Under the pieces are notes generated by a model that made no database searches, was not told the origin of the DNA, and was given only the letters and a program-made list of their open reading frames with translations. From positions 2,976,001 through 3,040,000 of the forward strand of contig NZ_CP039396.1 in the NCBI RefSeq assembly GCF_004803915.1: a stretch of 64,000 bases of DNA. Direction: 5' to 3'. Position 1 is the first letter of the stretch. Every line of letters begins with the position of its first letter. This stretch comes from Duncaniella dubosii. Lineage in GTDB: Bacteria > Bacteroidota > Bacteroidia > Bacteroidales > Muribaculaceae. This document shows, one piece after another, positions 9,424 to 16,922 of the stretch. A program made the position numbers and the translations under genes.

Positions 9424-10191
9424 TCACACATGCCTGAATTTTGCGAGTGTGATAGCTGTTGCGATTGCCGCGTTGAGCGATTCTCCTGTCACTTCTCCTT
9501 GTGGGTACGAGGGAATGAGCAGACGCTCGGTCACGACAGCCTCTACTTCTTTAGATATACCTTTACCTTCGTTACCTATGACTATAATGCCGTCTTCTCC
9601 AATCTTGGCCTCGCTGATACTTTCTCCATCCAGAAAAGTGCCATAGACCGCAGGCGCTTTAGTTTTGGATATCATATCCGGCAGATTGCCATAGTAGAGT
9701 TTTACCCTTGAGATTGATCCCATTGTCGACTGAATGACTTTTGGCGAAAAACAGTCGACAGTCTCGGCGCTACACAGGATTTCACGGACTCCGAACCAAT
9801 CGGCAACTCTGATGATTGTCCCGAGGTTGCCGGGATCCTGTATCGTGTCAAGAGCAAGGATAAGTCCGTGTGACAGATTGCTGAATTCAGGTTCTCTTTT
9901 GGGGATTTCATAAACAGCGATGACATCTGAAGGAGTGGTGAGACTCGACATCCTTGAAAGATCGTTGCGTGTCACCTTGACAACAGTCCCTATGCCGGAA
10001 AGCCGTTTCACTTGCTGCGAATGGGTTTCAAGCCATTCGTATGTCGCAAAAAGATAGCGAAGTGTAAAATGCCCCAATGTATCGAGCACACATTTTGTGC
10101 CCTCTGCCTTGAACGCGTTTTCCTTTCTGCGGGTTTTGCGCTCGTCAAGTGATTTTACGGTGCGATATAGATTCTTTGTCAATTCAGTCAT
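9424..10191 (-). CDS. TrmH/SpoU-family RNA 2'-O-methyltransferase
   Basis: A SPOUT-fold 2'-O-ribose methyltransferase. SpoU motifs are visible: motif 1 ILALDTIQDPGNLGTIIR, motif 2 IVIGNEGKGIS and motif 3 LIPSYPQGEVTGESLNAAIA. An N-terminal substrate-binding region precedes them. The frame opens at 10242, but the start is placed at 10191 (MTELTKNLYR). A -7 box TAACTTTG (minus strand, 10212-10219) lies between the upstream Met codons and this ATG, so those upstream codons would not be transcribed. The exact rRNA or tRNA target is not deducible. Confidence 0.88.
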   Translation of the reverse strand: MTELTKNLYRTVKSLDERKTRRKENAFKAEGTKCVLDTLGHFTLRYLFATYEWLETHSQQVKRLSGIGTVVKVTRNDLSRMSSLTTPSDVIAVYEIPKREPEFSNLSHGLILALDTIQDPGNLGTIIRVADWFGVREILCSAETVDCFSPKVIQSTMGSISRVKLYYGNLPDMISKTKAPAVYGTFLDGESISEAKIGEDGIIVIGNEGKGISKEVEAVVTERLLIPSYPQGEVTGESLNAAIATAITLAKFRHV

Positions 10192-10211
10192 AAATACGTT
10201 TTTAAGGAGTC

Positions 10212-10219
10212 CAAAGTTA
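10212..10219 (-). promoter_or_regulatory. -7 box (TAnnTTTG) of the SpoU methyltransferase gene
   Basis: The minus strand reads TAACTTTG. The predicted transcript would start about 10 bases before the ATG at 10191, which decides the start codon. Confidence 0.55.
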
Positions 10220-10282
10220 CATATTTTCATAAAAATAAACAAAAGGCCATCTGAAGGACGCGTACCGATTGGATATTTTGAC

Positions 10283-10290
10283 TACATTTG
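10283..10290 (+). promoter_or_regulatory. -7 box of the kinase/RapZ-C gene
   Basis: TACATTTG fits TAnnTTTG and lies 57 bases before the ATG at 10347. It is divergent from the SpoU promoter. Confidence 0.5.
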
Positions 10291-10346
10291 TAGCAAAGAA
10301 CATGATATAACATTGTTCCCCCCGATCTATAAACAGTCATATATAA

Positions 10347-11735
10347 ATGTTAAAGGATTTATACGAAAAAAAGTTCGGAGCAGCACCTGCCTCAATCATT
10401 CCACTGACTCCGGCAGGAAGCAATCGACAATATTTCAGATTAACCGGCCCTGAGACCGTAATCGGTGTCATAGGCTGTTCGGTTGATGAAAACAAAGCGT
10501 TTATTTATCTTGCACGCCATTTTAAGTCCAAGGGGCTTCCTGTTCCCGGTGTCATCGCTGTTTCGGACGACGGAACGGAATATCTTCAAGATGACTTGGG
10601 CGATTGTCTGCTTTTCGACTGCCGTGATTCTGTCGAACTGTTGAAAAAGACGGTAGCATTGTTGCCCGATTTCCAGTATCGTGGCGCGGAAGACCTCGAC
10701 TTTTCACGTTGTTATCCTGTCAGTGATTTTGACAGTCAATCCATTTTATGGGATTTGAATTATTTTAAATATTGTTTTCTGAACACGACAGGAATATCCT
10801 ACAAAGAAGAATTGCTGGAAGAGGATTTTCGCCGGATGTCATCACAGCTGTCTACACCAGACTGCATGACGTTTATGATACGTGATTTTCAATCTCGCAA
10901 TGTGATGATTCGTAATGGCAATCCATATTTCATAGATTTTCAAGGCGGACGACGTGGTCCTGCCGAATATGACCTTGTGTCATTTGTAATGCAAGCCCGT
11001 GCGGCATATCCGTTATACGTTAAGGAAATTCTTATTGAGACCTACATCAAAAGTGCCTCGCGATACACAGTCATTGATCCTGATACTTTCCGTCAGCGGT
11101 TCAGGTCGTTTTCATTACTTCGGACACTACAAGTGCTTGGAGCTTACGGATTTCGTGGCAAATTCGAGCGAAAGGCCCATTTTATAAAGAGCATTCCCGC
11201 AGCACTTGCAAATTTGGCAGAACTGCTGAAAGAACCTTTTGACGATTATCCGTATCTTTCGGAGACTCTGGCCAGAATGCTTGAGTCTGAACAGGCAAAG
11301 ACAGATATATGTGAGGAAAAGCCTAAAAGCGCGCTGACTGTAACAGTCACAAGCTTCTCATATAAGAAAGGTATCCCGGCAGACTTGTCTGGTAATGGCG
11401 GTGGATTCGTGTTTGACTGCCGTGGCATGGAAAATCCGGGCAGATATGACGAATATAAACAGATAACCGGACTTGATGCCCCGGTAATTGAATTTCTCGA
11501 ACGCAAGGGAGAGATTATAACTTTCCTTGACCACTGTTTCGGGTTGGTAGACCCTTCTGTTGATTGTTACGACCGTCGCGGTTTCACATCACTTGCCGTC
11601 AATTTCGGTTGTACCGGCGGTCAGCACCGCAGTGTCTATTCTGCTCAGAAAATGGCTGAACATATCAAAGTTCGGTTTCCACATGTGAATGTCCACCTTA
11701 TCCATCGAGAACAAAAAATAGATCTCACACTATGA
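10347..11735 (+). CDS. AmgK-like aminoglycoside/sugar phosphotransferase fused to RapZ C-terminal domain
   Basis: A 462-residue two-domain protein. Residues 1-300 form an APH/choline-kinase fold: a nucleotide loop near TPAGSNRQYFR (21-31), a Brenner-type catalytic segment MIRDFQSRN (D180) and the metal-binding Asp in YFIDFQGG (D197). Residues about 330-462 resemble the C-terminal domain of RNase adapter RapZ (SFSYKKGIP, FDCRGMENPG, GCTGGQHRSVY near 420). RapZ's N-terminal P-loop ATPase is absent. The gene overlaps the next one (MurU-like nucleotidyltransferase) by ATGA. AmgK and MurU act consecutively in cell-wall amino-sugar salvage in Pseudomonas, so this half is probably a MurNAc/GlcNAc-type anomeric kinase. 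The RapZ part may sense an amino-sugar phosphate (inference). Confidence 0.85.
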   Translation: MLKDLYEKKFGAAPASIIPLTPAGSNRQYFRLTGPETVIGVIGCSVDENKAFIYLARHFKSKGLPVPGVIAVSDDGTEYLQDDLGDCLLFDCRDSVELLKKTVALLPDFQYRGAEDLDFSRCYPVSDFDSQSILWDLNYFKYCFLNTTGISYKEELLEEDFRRMSSQLSTPDCMTFMIRDFQSRNVMIRNGNPYFIDFQGGRRGPAEYDLVSFVMQARAAYPLYVKEILIETYIKSASRYTVIDPDTFRQRFRSFSLLRTLQVLGAYGFRGKFERKAHFIKSIPAALANLAELLKEPFDDYPYLSETLARMLESEQAKTDICEEKPKSALTVTVTSFSYKKGIPADLSGNGGGFVFDCRGMENPGRYDEYKQITGLDAPVIEFLERKGEIITFLDHCFGLVDPSVDCYDRRGFTSLAVNFGCTGGQHRSVYSAQKMAEHIKVRFPHVNVHLIHREQKIDLTL

Positions 11736-12499
11736 ACGCCATGATTTTTGCAGCCGGTCTAGGCACGCGCCTTGGCGCAATAACTTCGGCAAAGCCCAAG
11801 GCTTTGGTCGAAGTAGGAGGCGAACCGATGTTGAAACGAGTGATTCTGAAACTAAAAAATGCAGGTGTCAGCCGTATGGTAGTCAATGTCCATCATTTTG
11901 CCGATGCCATCGTATGCTATCTCAAGGCAAATGATAATTTCGGAATTGACATCAGAATCAGCGATGAACGTGCGCTTTTGCTCGATACCGGCGGAGGATT
12001 GCTCAAAGCCCGTCCATTTTTTGATAGTAACGAACCGATAATAGTTCATAATGCCGACATTCTGACAGATTTCGATATTTCACAAATGCTTGATTCTCAT
12101 ATAGAATCTAAAGCCGACGCGACTCTGCTCGTGGCAGACCGCCGCACATCACGCTATCTGCTTTTTGATGCCGACAGGCGTATGAAGGGTTGGAAAAATG
12201 TCACGACCGGCGAAATCCGCAGTCCTTGGCCTGATATAGTTTCCGCTGAAGGGATTATTCCTCTGGCATTTGGCGGTGTTCACATAATCAAACCTTCCAT
12301 ATTTTCTAAGCTTGAAAGATATAGTGATTCCTCGAAATTCTCAATCACGCCATTCTACACGGACCAATGCGCCGATTTATACATAAAAGGCTACACTCCG
12401 AAAGAAGTTTTTCACTGGATTGACATTGGTAAGCCACAATCGCTTATTGAGGCTGAAAATATTGTTTCAGAACTGCGGCCGACTCCTCTGCCGGAGTGA
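11732..12499 (+). CDS. MurU-like sugar-1-phosphate nucleotidyltransferase
   Basis: A 255-residue NTP-transferase. The signature FAAGLGTRLGAITSAKPKAL lies at the N-terminus (residues 6-25). A metal-binding Asp follows in IVHNADILTDFD, and a C-terminal HWIDIGKPQSL segment is typical of the family. It belongs with MurU/RmlA-like proteins that make NDP-sugars. The 4-base overlap with the upstream kinase supports a paired function, most likely uridylylation of the kinase product. Its 3' end overlaps the convergent menD coding sequence by 56 bases. Confidence 0.85.
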   Translation: MNAMIFAAGLGTRLGAITSAKPKALVEVGGEPMLKRVILKLKNAGVSRMVVNVHHFADAIVCYLKANDNFGIDIRISDERALLLDTGGGLLKARPFFDSNEPIIVHNADILTDFDISQMLDSHIESKADATLLVADRRTSRYLLFDADRRMKGWKNVTTGEIRSPWPDIVSAEGIIPLAFGGVHIIKPSIFSKLERYSDSSKFSITPFYTDQCADLYIKGYTPKEVFHWIDIGKPQSLIEAENIVSELRPTPLPE

Positions 12500-14132
12500 A
12501 TACCGCAAGAATTGACGGACGGTCTGTGACCGCAATGAATTCGCTGAATGATTGAGCCAATTCCTCCGCAGAGCTGGCTTCATGATATGAAAATCCGTAG
12601 CCGTCTGCAAGCTGGCGCAGAGGGAGACGTGTCCCTACTGCAAAATATCTGTCAAGCTCAGGAAGCGATGATGTGGATGAGATAAAGCGGAATATCCCTC
12701 CTCCGCCATTGCAGATTACGATTATTTTAAATCGTGGAGTGACAATCATTGACGACAGTGCAGCAATATCATACTGGCAACTCATGTCGCCGGTTATAAG
12801 TAGGGTCGTGTCCTTATAGACAGATGATGCACCAAGGGCTGTTGATGTACATCCGTCAATACCGCTGACACCTCTGTTGCAGTCGCAACGATGGATATGG
12901 CTGCAATCCATCAATTGTGCATAACGTACAGGCGTGCCGTTTGACAGATGTAAATTCCATCGTTGCGGAACGTGCGGTATGATATAAGCGAAAACACTCA
13001 TGTCCGACCACGGAACTGAATCGACATATTTTTCATGAAGTTTGGCGGCTTTAGATGCGAGATTATGCCAGCGTACGGCATAATCAGAAGACGCTTTATG
13101 AATCTGCAATGCAGATGCAAGCTGCCGGAGGAAAACAGCCGGCTGCATTTCCACTCTCAGAGCCAGATGGCGGAAGCAATCGACAGTTGTATGTGTGATC
13201 CCTATATGCCAGTGCTCAACTTCGGTGTCGAGCGAACGCAACCATTCTTTTACAAATCGTGACACGAGCGCTCCCCCGGCAGTTATAACGACATCCGGGG
13301 CCATTTCAATGCGTTCTGTTTCTGTCATTCGGCATAATGTCGAATCAATACGGCTGACGAACAATGGGGAGTGGAGATTTGCTATTGTCTCAGTCATAAC
13401 TGCGACGTTCGGGAGACGAGCAAGTTTTACCAGCGCCCGGTTTAATTTTTCATCAGGTTCGTGAAACCCTACTATGATAAGCACCTTGCGCGGAGATGCG
13501 ATGTTCTCCCCTATCCGCCGAGCCTCGGCTGTCGGCAGCTCGACTGAAGGGGCAACCATTCTGACAACCCGGCTTCGGCCATCGTCGAAATCAGATATGC
13601 GGTCAAGCGGAGCGTCTATCCGTATGTTTATATGCACCGGGCCTTTCCGCCCTGCAAGAGCTTCAAGCAGCAAGTCATTGACAAGTCTGTTGCATACCCA
13701 TTCTCCGTTTGGAAAATCAGTATGAGCCGGCAGGTCACAACTGCGTTTGACATACGGCGCGAGAGCATCCTGTTGCCAGATGGTTTGCGAATCATCCTGA
13801 TCAATCCATTCCTGTGGCCTGTCAGCAGAAATCACTATTAGCGGGCAGCAACGATAGAAAGCTTCGGCAATTGCCGGAGCATAGTTAAGCAGAGCAGAAC
13901 CACTTGTGCATACTATTGCCACAGGCTCTCCGCTTTGGACAGTCATGCCAAGCGCGATAAATCCCGCAGAGCGTTCATCAATGACCACTTGCGTAGCCAA
14001 TTCTTTACGACGAGAGAGAGCGACTATCAATGGCGCGTTTCTGCTTCCCGGTGATAGAACGACATGCCGCACACCATGAGCGACAAGGAGATCTGCGAGG
14101 ATGTTACATGAGAGTTTATCGGTTGTAAGCAT
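12444..14132 (-). CDS. menD: 2-succinyl-5-enolpyruvyl-6-hydroxy-3-cyclohexene-1-carboxylate synthase (MenD)
   Basis: A thiamine-diphosphate enzyme of menaquinone synthesis joining isochorismate and 2-oxoglutarate. The N-terminal Pyr-domain motif is HVVLSPGSRNAPL, followed by the conserved glutamate segment (DERSAGFIALG) and the CTSGSALLNY loop. The C-terminal PP domain contains GDMSCQYDIAAL and CNGGGGIFRF, the ThDP/metal-binding region. The ATG at 14132 is preferred because the longer frame to 14159 opens with TTG and adds residues not seen in the family. No other men genes are in the window. The 3' end overlaps the convergent nucleotidyltransferase gene. Confidence 0.93.
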   Translation of the reverse strand: MLTTDKLSCNILADLLVAHGVRHVVLSPGSRNAPLIVALSRRKELATQVVIDERSAGFIALGMTVQSGEPVAIVCTSGSALLNYAPAIAEAFYRCCPLIVISADRPQEWIDQDDSQTIWQQDALAPYVKRSCDLPAHTDFPNGEWVCNRLVNDLLLEALAGRKGPVHINIRIDAPLDRISDFDDGRSRVVRMVAPSVELPTAEARRIGENIASPRKVLIIVGFHEPDEKLNRALVKLARLPNVAVMTETIANLHSPLFVSRIDSTLCRMTETERIEMAPDVVITAGGALVSRFVKEWLRSLDTEVEHWHIGITHTTVDCFRHLALRVEMQPAVFLRQLASALQIHKASSDYAVRWHNLASKAAKLHEKYVDSVPWSDMSVFAYIIPHVPQRWNLHLSNGTPVRYAQLMDCSHIHRCDCNRGVSGIDGCTSTALGASSVYKDTTLLITGDMSCQYDIAALSSMIVTPRFKIIVICNGGGGIFRFISSTSSLPELDRYFAVGTRLPLRQLADGYGFSYHEASSAEELAQSFSEFIAVTDRPSILAVFTPAEESAAVLKQYFQPQ

Positions 14133-14207
14133 GATCAGATTGATTGAAATTTCGTGCAAAAATACAAATATTGGCGCAACCTCACATCAAATTATTGTGG
14201 AATGTGT

Positions 14208-14215
14208 TAATTTTG
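14208..14215 (+). promoter_or_regulatory. -7 box of the DUF4924 gene
   Basis: TAATTTTG fits TAnnTTTG and lies 49 bases before the ATG at 14264, in the divergent gap to menD. Confidence 0.5.
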
Positions 14216-14263
14216 TATGACGGAACTTCAAATCAGTCTTTGAATTTATAGTTACAGCATATT

Positions 14264-14818
14264 ATGTATATAGCATCTAAGAAACATAAGGAAAATATTG
14301 CGGAATATCTGCTTTATATGTGGCAGATTGAAGACCTCATACGTGCCAACGGACTTGACATCGATCGTATCAAAGCTAATGTCATTGACCGTTTTAATCT
14401 CGACCCGTCTCAAGAAAAAGAGATGGTTGAATGGTATGAATCGCTGATTGACATGATGCGACGTGAGAACGTGGAAAAAAGCGGACATCTGCAACTGAAC
14501 AAAAATGTCATAATACAGCTAACCGACCTGCATCTCGCCCTGCTGAAAGATCCACGTTTCCCGGAGTATACCGCTGAGTTCTATAAGACACTACCTTTCA
14601 TTGTCGAGCTTCGGGCTAAAGCCGGAGATAAGCCTCTCGGTGAGATAGAGACATGTTTCAACGCCCTCTACGGAATGCTCATGCTTCGTCTGCAAAGCAA
14701 GGAAATCACTCCTGAAACAAAGAATGCAATCACACAGATTTCCCGTTTCATCGCCCTTCTGACCAAGGACTATCATCTTGATCGTGAAGACAAGCTGTTC
14801 CCGCCTGAAGAGCAGTAA
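14264..14818 (+). CDS. DUF4924 family protein
   Basis: A 184-residue soluble, largely helical protein, conserved in Bacteroidales and without a known activity. The opening MYIASKKHKENIAEYLLYMWQIEDL and the internal KPLGEIETCFNALYG segment match my recollection of the DUF4924 family. No signal peptide, membrane segment or catalytic motif is apparent. It has its own -7 box upstream and a terminator downstream, so it is probably monocistronic. Confidence 0.75.
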   Translation: MYIASKKHKENIAEYLLYMWQIEDLIRANGLDIDRIKANVIDRFNLDPSQEKEMVEWYESLIDMMRRENVEKSGHLQLNKNVIIQLTDLHLALLKDPRFPEYTAEFYKTLPFIVELRAKAGDKPLGEIETCFNALYGMLMLRLQSKEITPETKNAITQISRFIALLTKDYHLDREDKLFPPEEQ

Positions 14819-14874
14819 TCTGAACAAACAGTCATATCAATACCCATTGCTGTTGTAATGACGCAAGGAAGCCA

Positions 14875-14926
14875 AGTGTCATTTCCGGCTACGGGGTTTA
14901 TCGTAACCAAAAATGACACTATGTTT
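14875..14926 (+). terminator. Terminator after DUF4924 gene
   Basis: AGTGTCATTT (14875-14884) pairs exactly with AAATGACACT (14911-14920). An inner GGTT/AACC pairing extends the stem, and ATGTTTTTT follows. It lies between two convergent genes. Confidence 0.7.
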
Positions 14927-14981
14927 TTTACCCGAATAGCTTTAATGGCAGTAGGAGTATATGGCAACAAAGATTGTGATA

Positions 14982-15041
14982 TCACCTGACTGACATTCCT
15001 TTTTGAATATCCACAATCTCTTTTTTACCGTTGACCATAAG
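14982..15041 (-). pseudogene. 3' remnant of small secreted-protein gene cut by the IS4-type element
   Basis: Joined to the 5' piece across one copy of the target duplication, this stretch encodes 19 more residues (LMVNGKKEIVDIQKGMSVR) followed by TGA at 14982-14984. The frame is maintained exactly, showing that the IS split a functional ~110-residue gene. Confidence 0.8.
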
Positions 15042-15050
15042 AATTACTTT

Positions 15051-16486
15051 TATTGCTGTCCGATAAAACTTTTTGAGGCAAAACAAAATTAGGACTGGCA
15101 CCTATTGCAGGAGTCAGTCCTTTTAGTTTAGTTTGTGTTGGTCAAAACATATTCTAAACTATGCCCAAAAGTAGTCATTTTAGCGGACAGCCGCTCTATG
15201 GTCAGGTAATAAAACTGCTTGACAAGTCGAAAATTCTTCAGTTTAGCCGCGAATACGGAGGAGAGAGATATACCAAACGGTTTAACTGCTGGATTCATCT
15301 GGTGGTAATGCTCTATGCCGTGATAATGCGATTCGACTCATTGCGTGAGATAACAGCCAGTTTGCTTGCCGAGACGCGTAAACTGTCTCATATAGGTATT
15401 ACTTTCAAAATCGGGCGCAGCACACTTGCGGATGCCAACAAGAGGCGCCCCGAAGCTATATTTGAGGCTATATATCGTGATCTATATGCCACTTACCGCC
15501 ACGTTCTTTCCTCGGACAGCCACAGCCGCAAGACTCCAAAATGGATGAAACGACTGCAGATTATCGACTCCACGACTATTACTCTGTTCTCCAACCTGCT
15601 GTTCAAGGGAGTCGGACGCCATCCAAAGACCGGAAAAAAGAAAGGCGGAATCAAGGTTCATACCGTCATACATGCCAACGAAGGTGTGCCGTCGGATATA
15701 AAGTTCACATCAGCGGCTACAAACGACTCATTCATGCTCAAGCCAACAACATTGAGTAAAGGCGACATAATGGCAATGGACCGCGCATACATCGACTATG
15801 AGAAGTTCCAACAACTGACGGAGCGTGGCGTAACATACGTCACCAAGATGAAGAAGAACCTGAAATACAGCATATTGTCGGACACTATGTATCAGACTCC
15901 TGACGGACTGATGGAGGTCAGGATACAGCAAGTGGAGTTTGTAAAGCAGGTTAAAGGCGGAGAGGTCATTCGACATAAATCACGCATAATCACTTATGTG
16001 GATGTCAAGAAGCGCAAACTGATATCGCTGCTGACCAACGATATGGAGTCCGACCCGGAGGAAATCATCGCGATATACCGACAGAGATGGGAAATTGAGC
16101 TGCTGTTCAAGCAGATGAAACAAAACTTTCCACTTAAATACTTCTATGGCGAGAGCGCCAATGCCATCAAGATCCAGATCTGGATCACACTAATCGCCAA
16201 TCTACTGCTGATGGTTATGCAGAAGGGGCTGAAACGCCAGTGGAGCTTCTCCGGGCTGGCAACAATGGTCAGAATTACCCTGATGTACTACGTTGACTTC
16301 AACAGCCTGTTTAACAACCCGGAAAAAGAGTGGGAAATCATCCTTTCCGAGGCCTCCGGAGCGCCTCCCGAACCGTCATTGTTTGACTGAGGGGGCTTGT
16401 AAGGTAAAAAAGAAGACTCGAACACCGTAAAATCAGCGTTCGAGCCATACTTTATTGCGCTATTTGAGTTTTATCGGACAGCAATA
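15051..16486 (+). mobile_element. IS4-family insertion sequence (1436 bp) with 9-bp target duplication
   Basis: Perfect 20-bp terminal inverted repeats begin TATTGCTGTCC, at 15051-15070 and 16467-16486. The flanks carry the direct repeat AATTACTTT at 15042-15050 and 16487-16495, the target duplication. Just inside the left end a GGACTG/CAGTCC hairpin plus TTTTAG (15092-15125) would block read-in transcription. A CTCGAAC/GTTCGAG hairpin lies at 16417-16444. Perfect ends and an intact transposase indicate a recent insertion. Confidence 0.93.
15161..16390 (+). CDS. IS4-family transposase (DUF4372-type N-terminus)
   Basis: A 409-residue DDE transposase. The N-terminal ~75 residues (FSGQPLYGQVIKLL, RFNCWIHLVVML) match the DUF4372 type seen in Bacteroidetes IS4 elements. 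Catalytic residues are D136 (IIDSTT), D207 (AMDRAY) and E313, within Y306-x2-R309-x3-E313-x6-K320. It differs in sequence from the transposase at 3806-5032. The coding frame is intact and starts 110 bases inside the left repeat. Confidence 0.92.
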   Translation: MPKSSHFSGQPLYGQVIKLLDKSKILQFSREYGGERYTKRFNCWIHLVVMLYAVIMRFDSLREITASLLAETRKLSHIGITFKIGRSTLADANKRRPEAIFEAIYRDLYATYRHVLSSDSHSRKTPKWMKRLQIIDSTTITLFSNLLFKGVGRHPKTGKKKGGIKVHTVIHANEGVPSDIKFTSAATNDSFMLKPTTLSKGDIMAMDRAYIDYEKFQQLTERGVTYVTKMKKNLKYSILSDTMYQTPDGLMEVRIQQVEFVKQVKGGEVIRHKSRIITYVDVKKRKLISLLTNDMESDPEEIIAIYRQRWEIELLFKQMKQNFPLKYFYGESANAIKIQIWITLIANLLLMVMQKGLKRQWSFSGLATMVRITLMYYVDFNSLFNNPEKEWEIILSEASGAPPEPSLFD

Positions 16487-16759
16487 AATTACTTTGCAAT
16501 TTTTGAAGACGGTAAGACGCTTGAACTTCAATCTGTATATCGCCACGCCGTTAATGATGTTGCATCTGATTTGTGTGGCAATATATTTCTTACCGTTGTT
16601 GGATAACACTGCTTCGGTAATTTTAATATCTGAGGGCGCTTGCTTATCAATCAGAACTATGTTCGTCCCTTCGATATTATTGATACTTTGATAGGAAATC
16701 TTAGCATGGCTTACGAATGCGCACAGACAGAGAACTGCCAGTAAAAATAATCTTTTCAT
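16460..16759 (-). pseudogene. Small secreted protein, C-terminus replaced by IS sequence
   Basis: The frame encodes a signal peptide (MKRLFLLAVLCLCAFVSHA) and a short beta-rich domain. The first 91 codons (16759-16487) are native; the last eight residues (YCCPIKLK) come from the IS right end. Removing the IS and one target duplication joins the native part in frame to 14982-15041, giving about 110 residues. Function is unknown. A -7 box TAATTTTG lies upstream at 16788-16795 (minus strand). The truncated product could still be secreted. Confidence 0.8.
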
Positions 16760-16787
16760 ATATTACCTGTTTTTGAGTTTGATGTGA

Positions 16788-16795
16788 CAAAATTA
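16788..16795 (-). promoter_or_regulatory. -7 box of the interrupted secreted-protein gene
   Basis: The minus strand reads TAATTTTG, 28 bases before the ATG. Confidence 0.5.
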
Positions 16796-16922
16796 GTCCT
16801 AAAAACAAGTAACAGCAAGAGAATACGGACTGGAATTGTCCTCATTTAAGCAGCTAAGCCGTTGATAATCAGTAGATGGGAACAATCAATAATTCCTCAT
16901 ATTGATTATCAATAGTTTAGTG

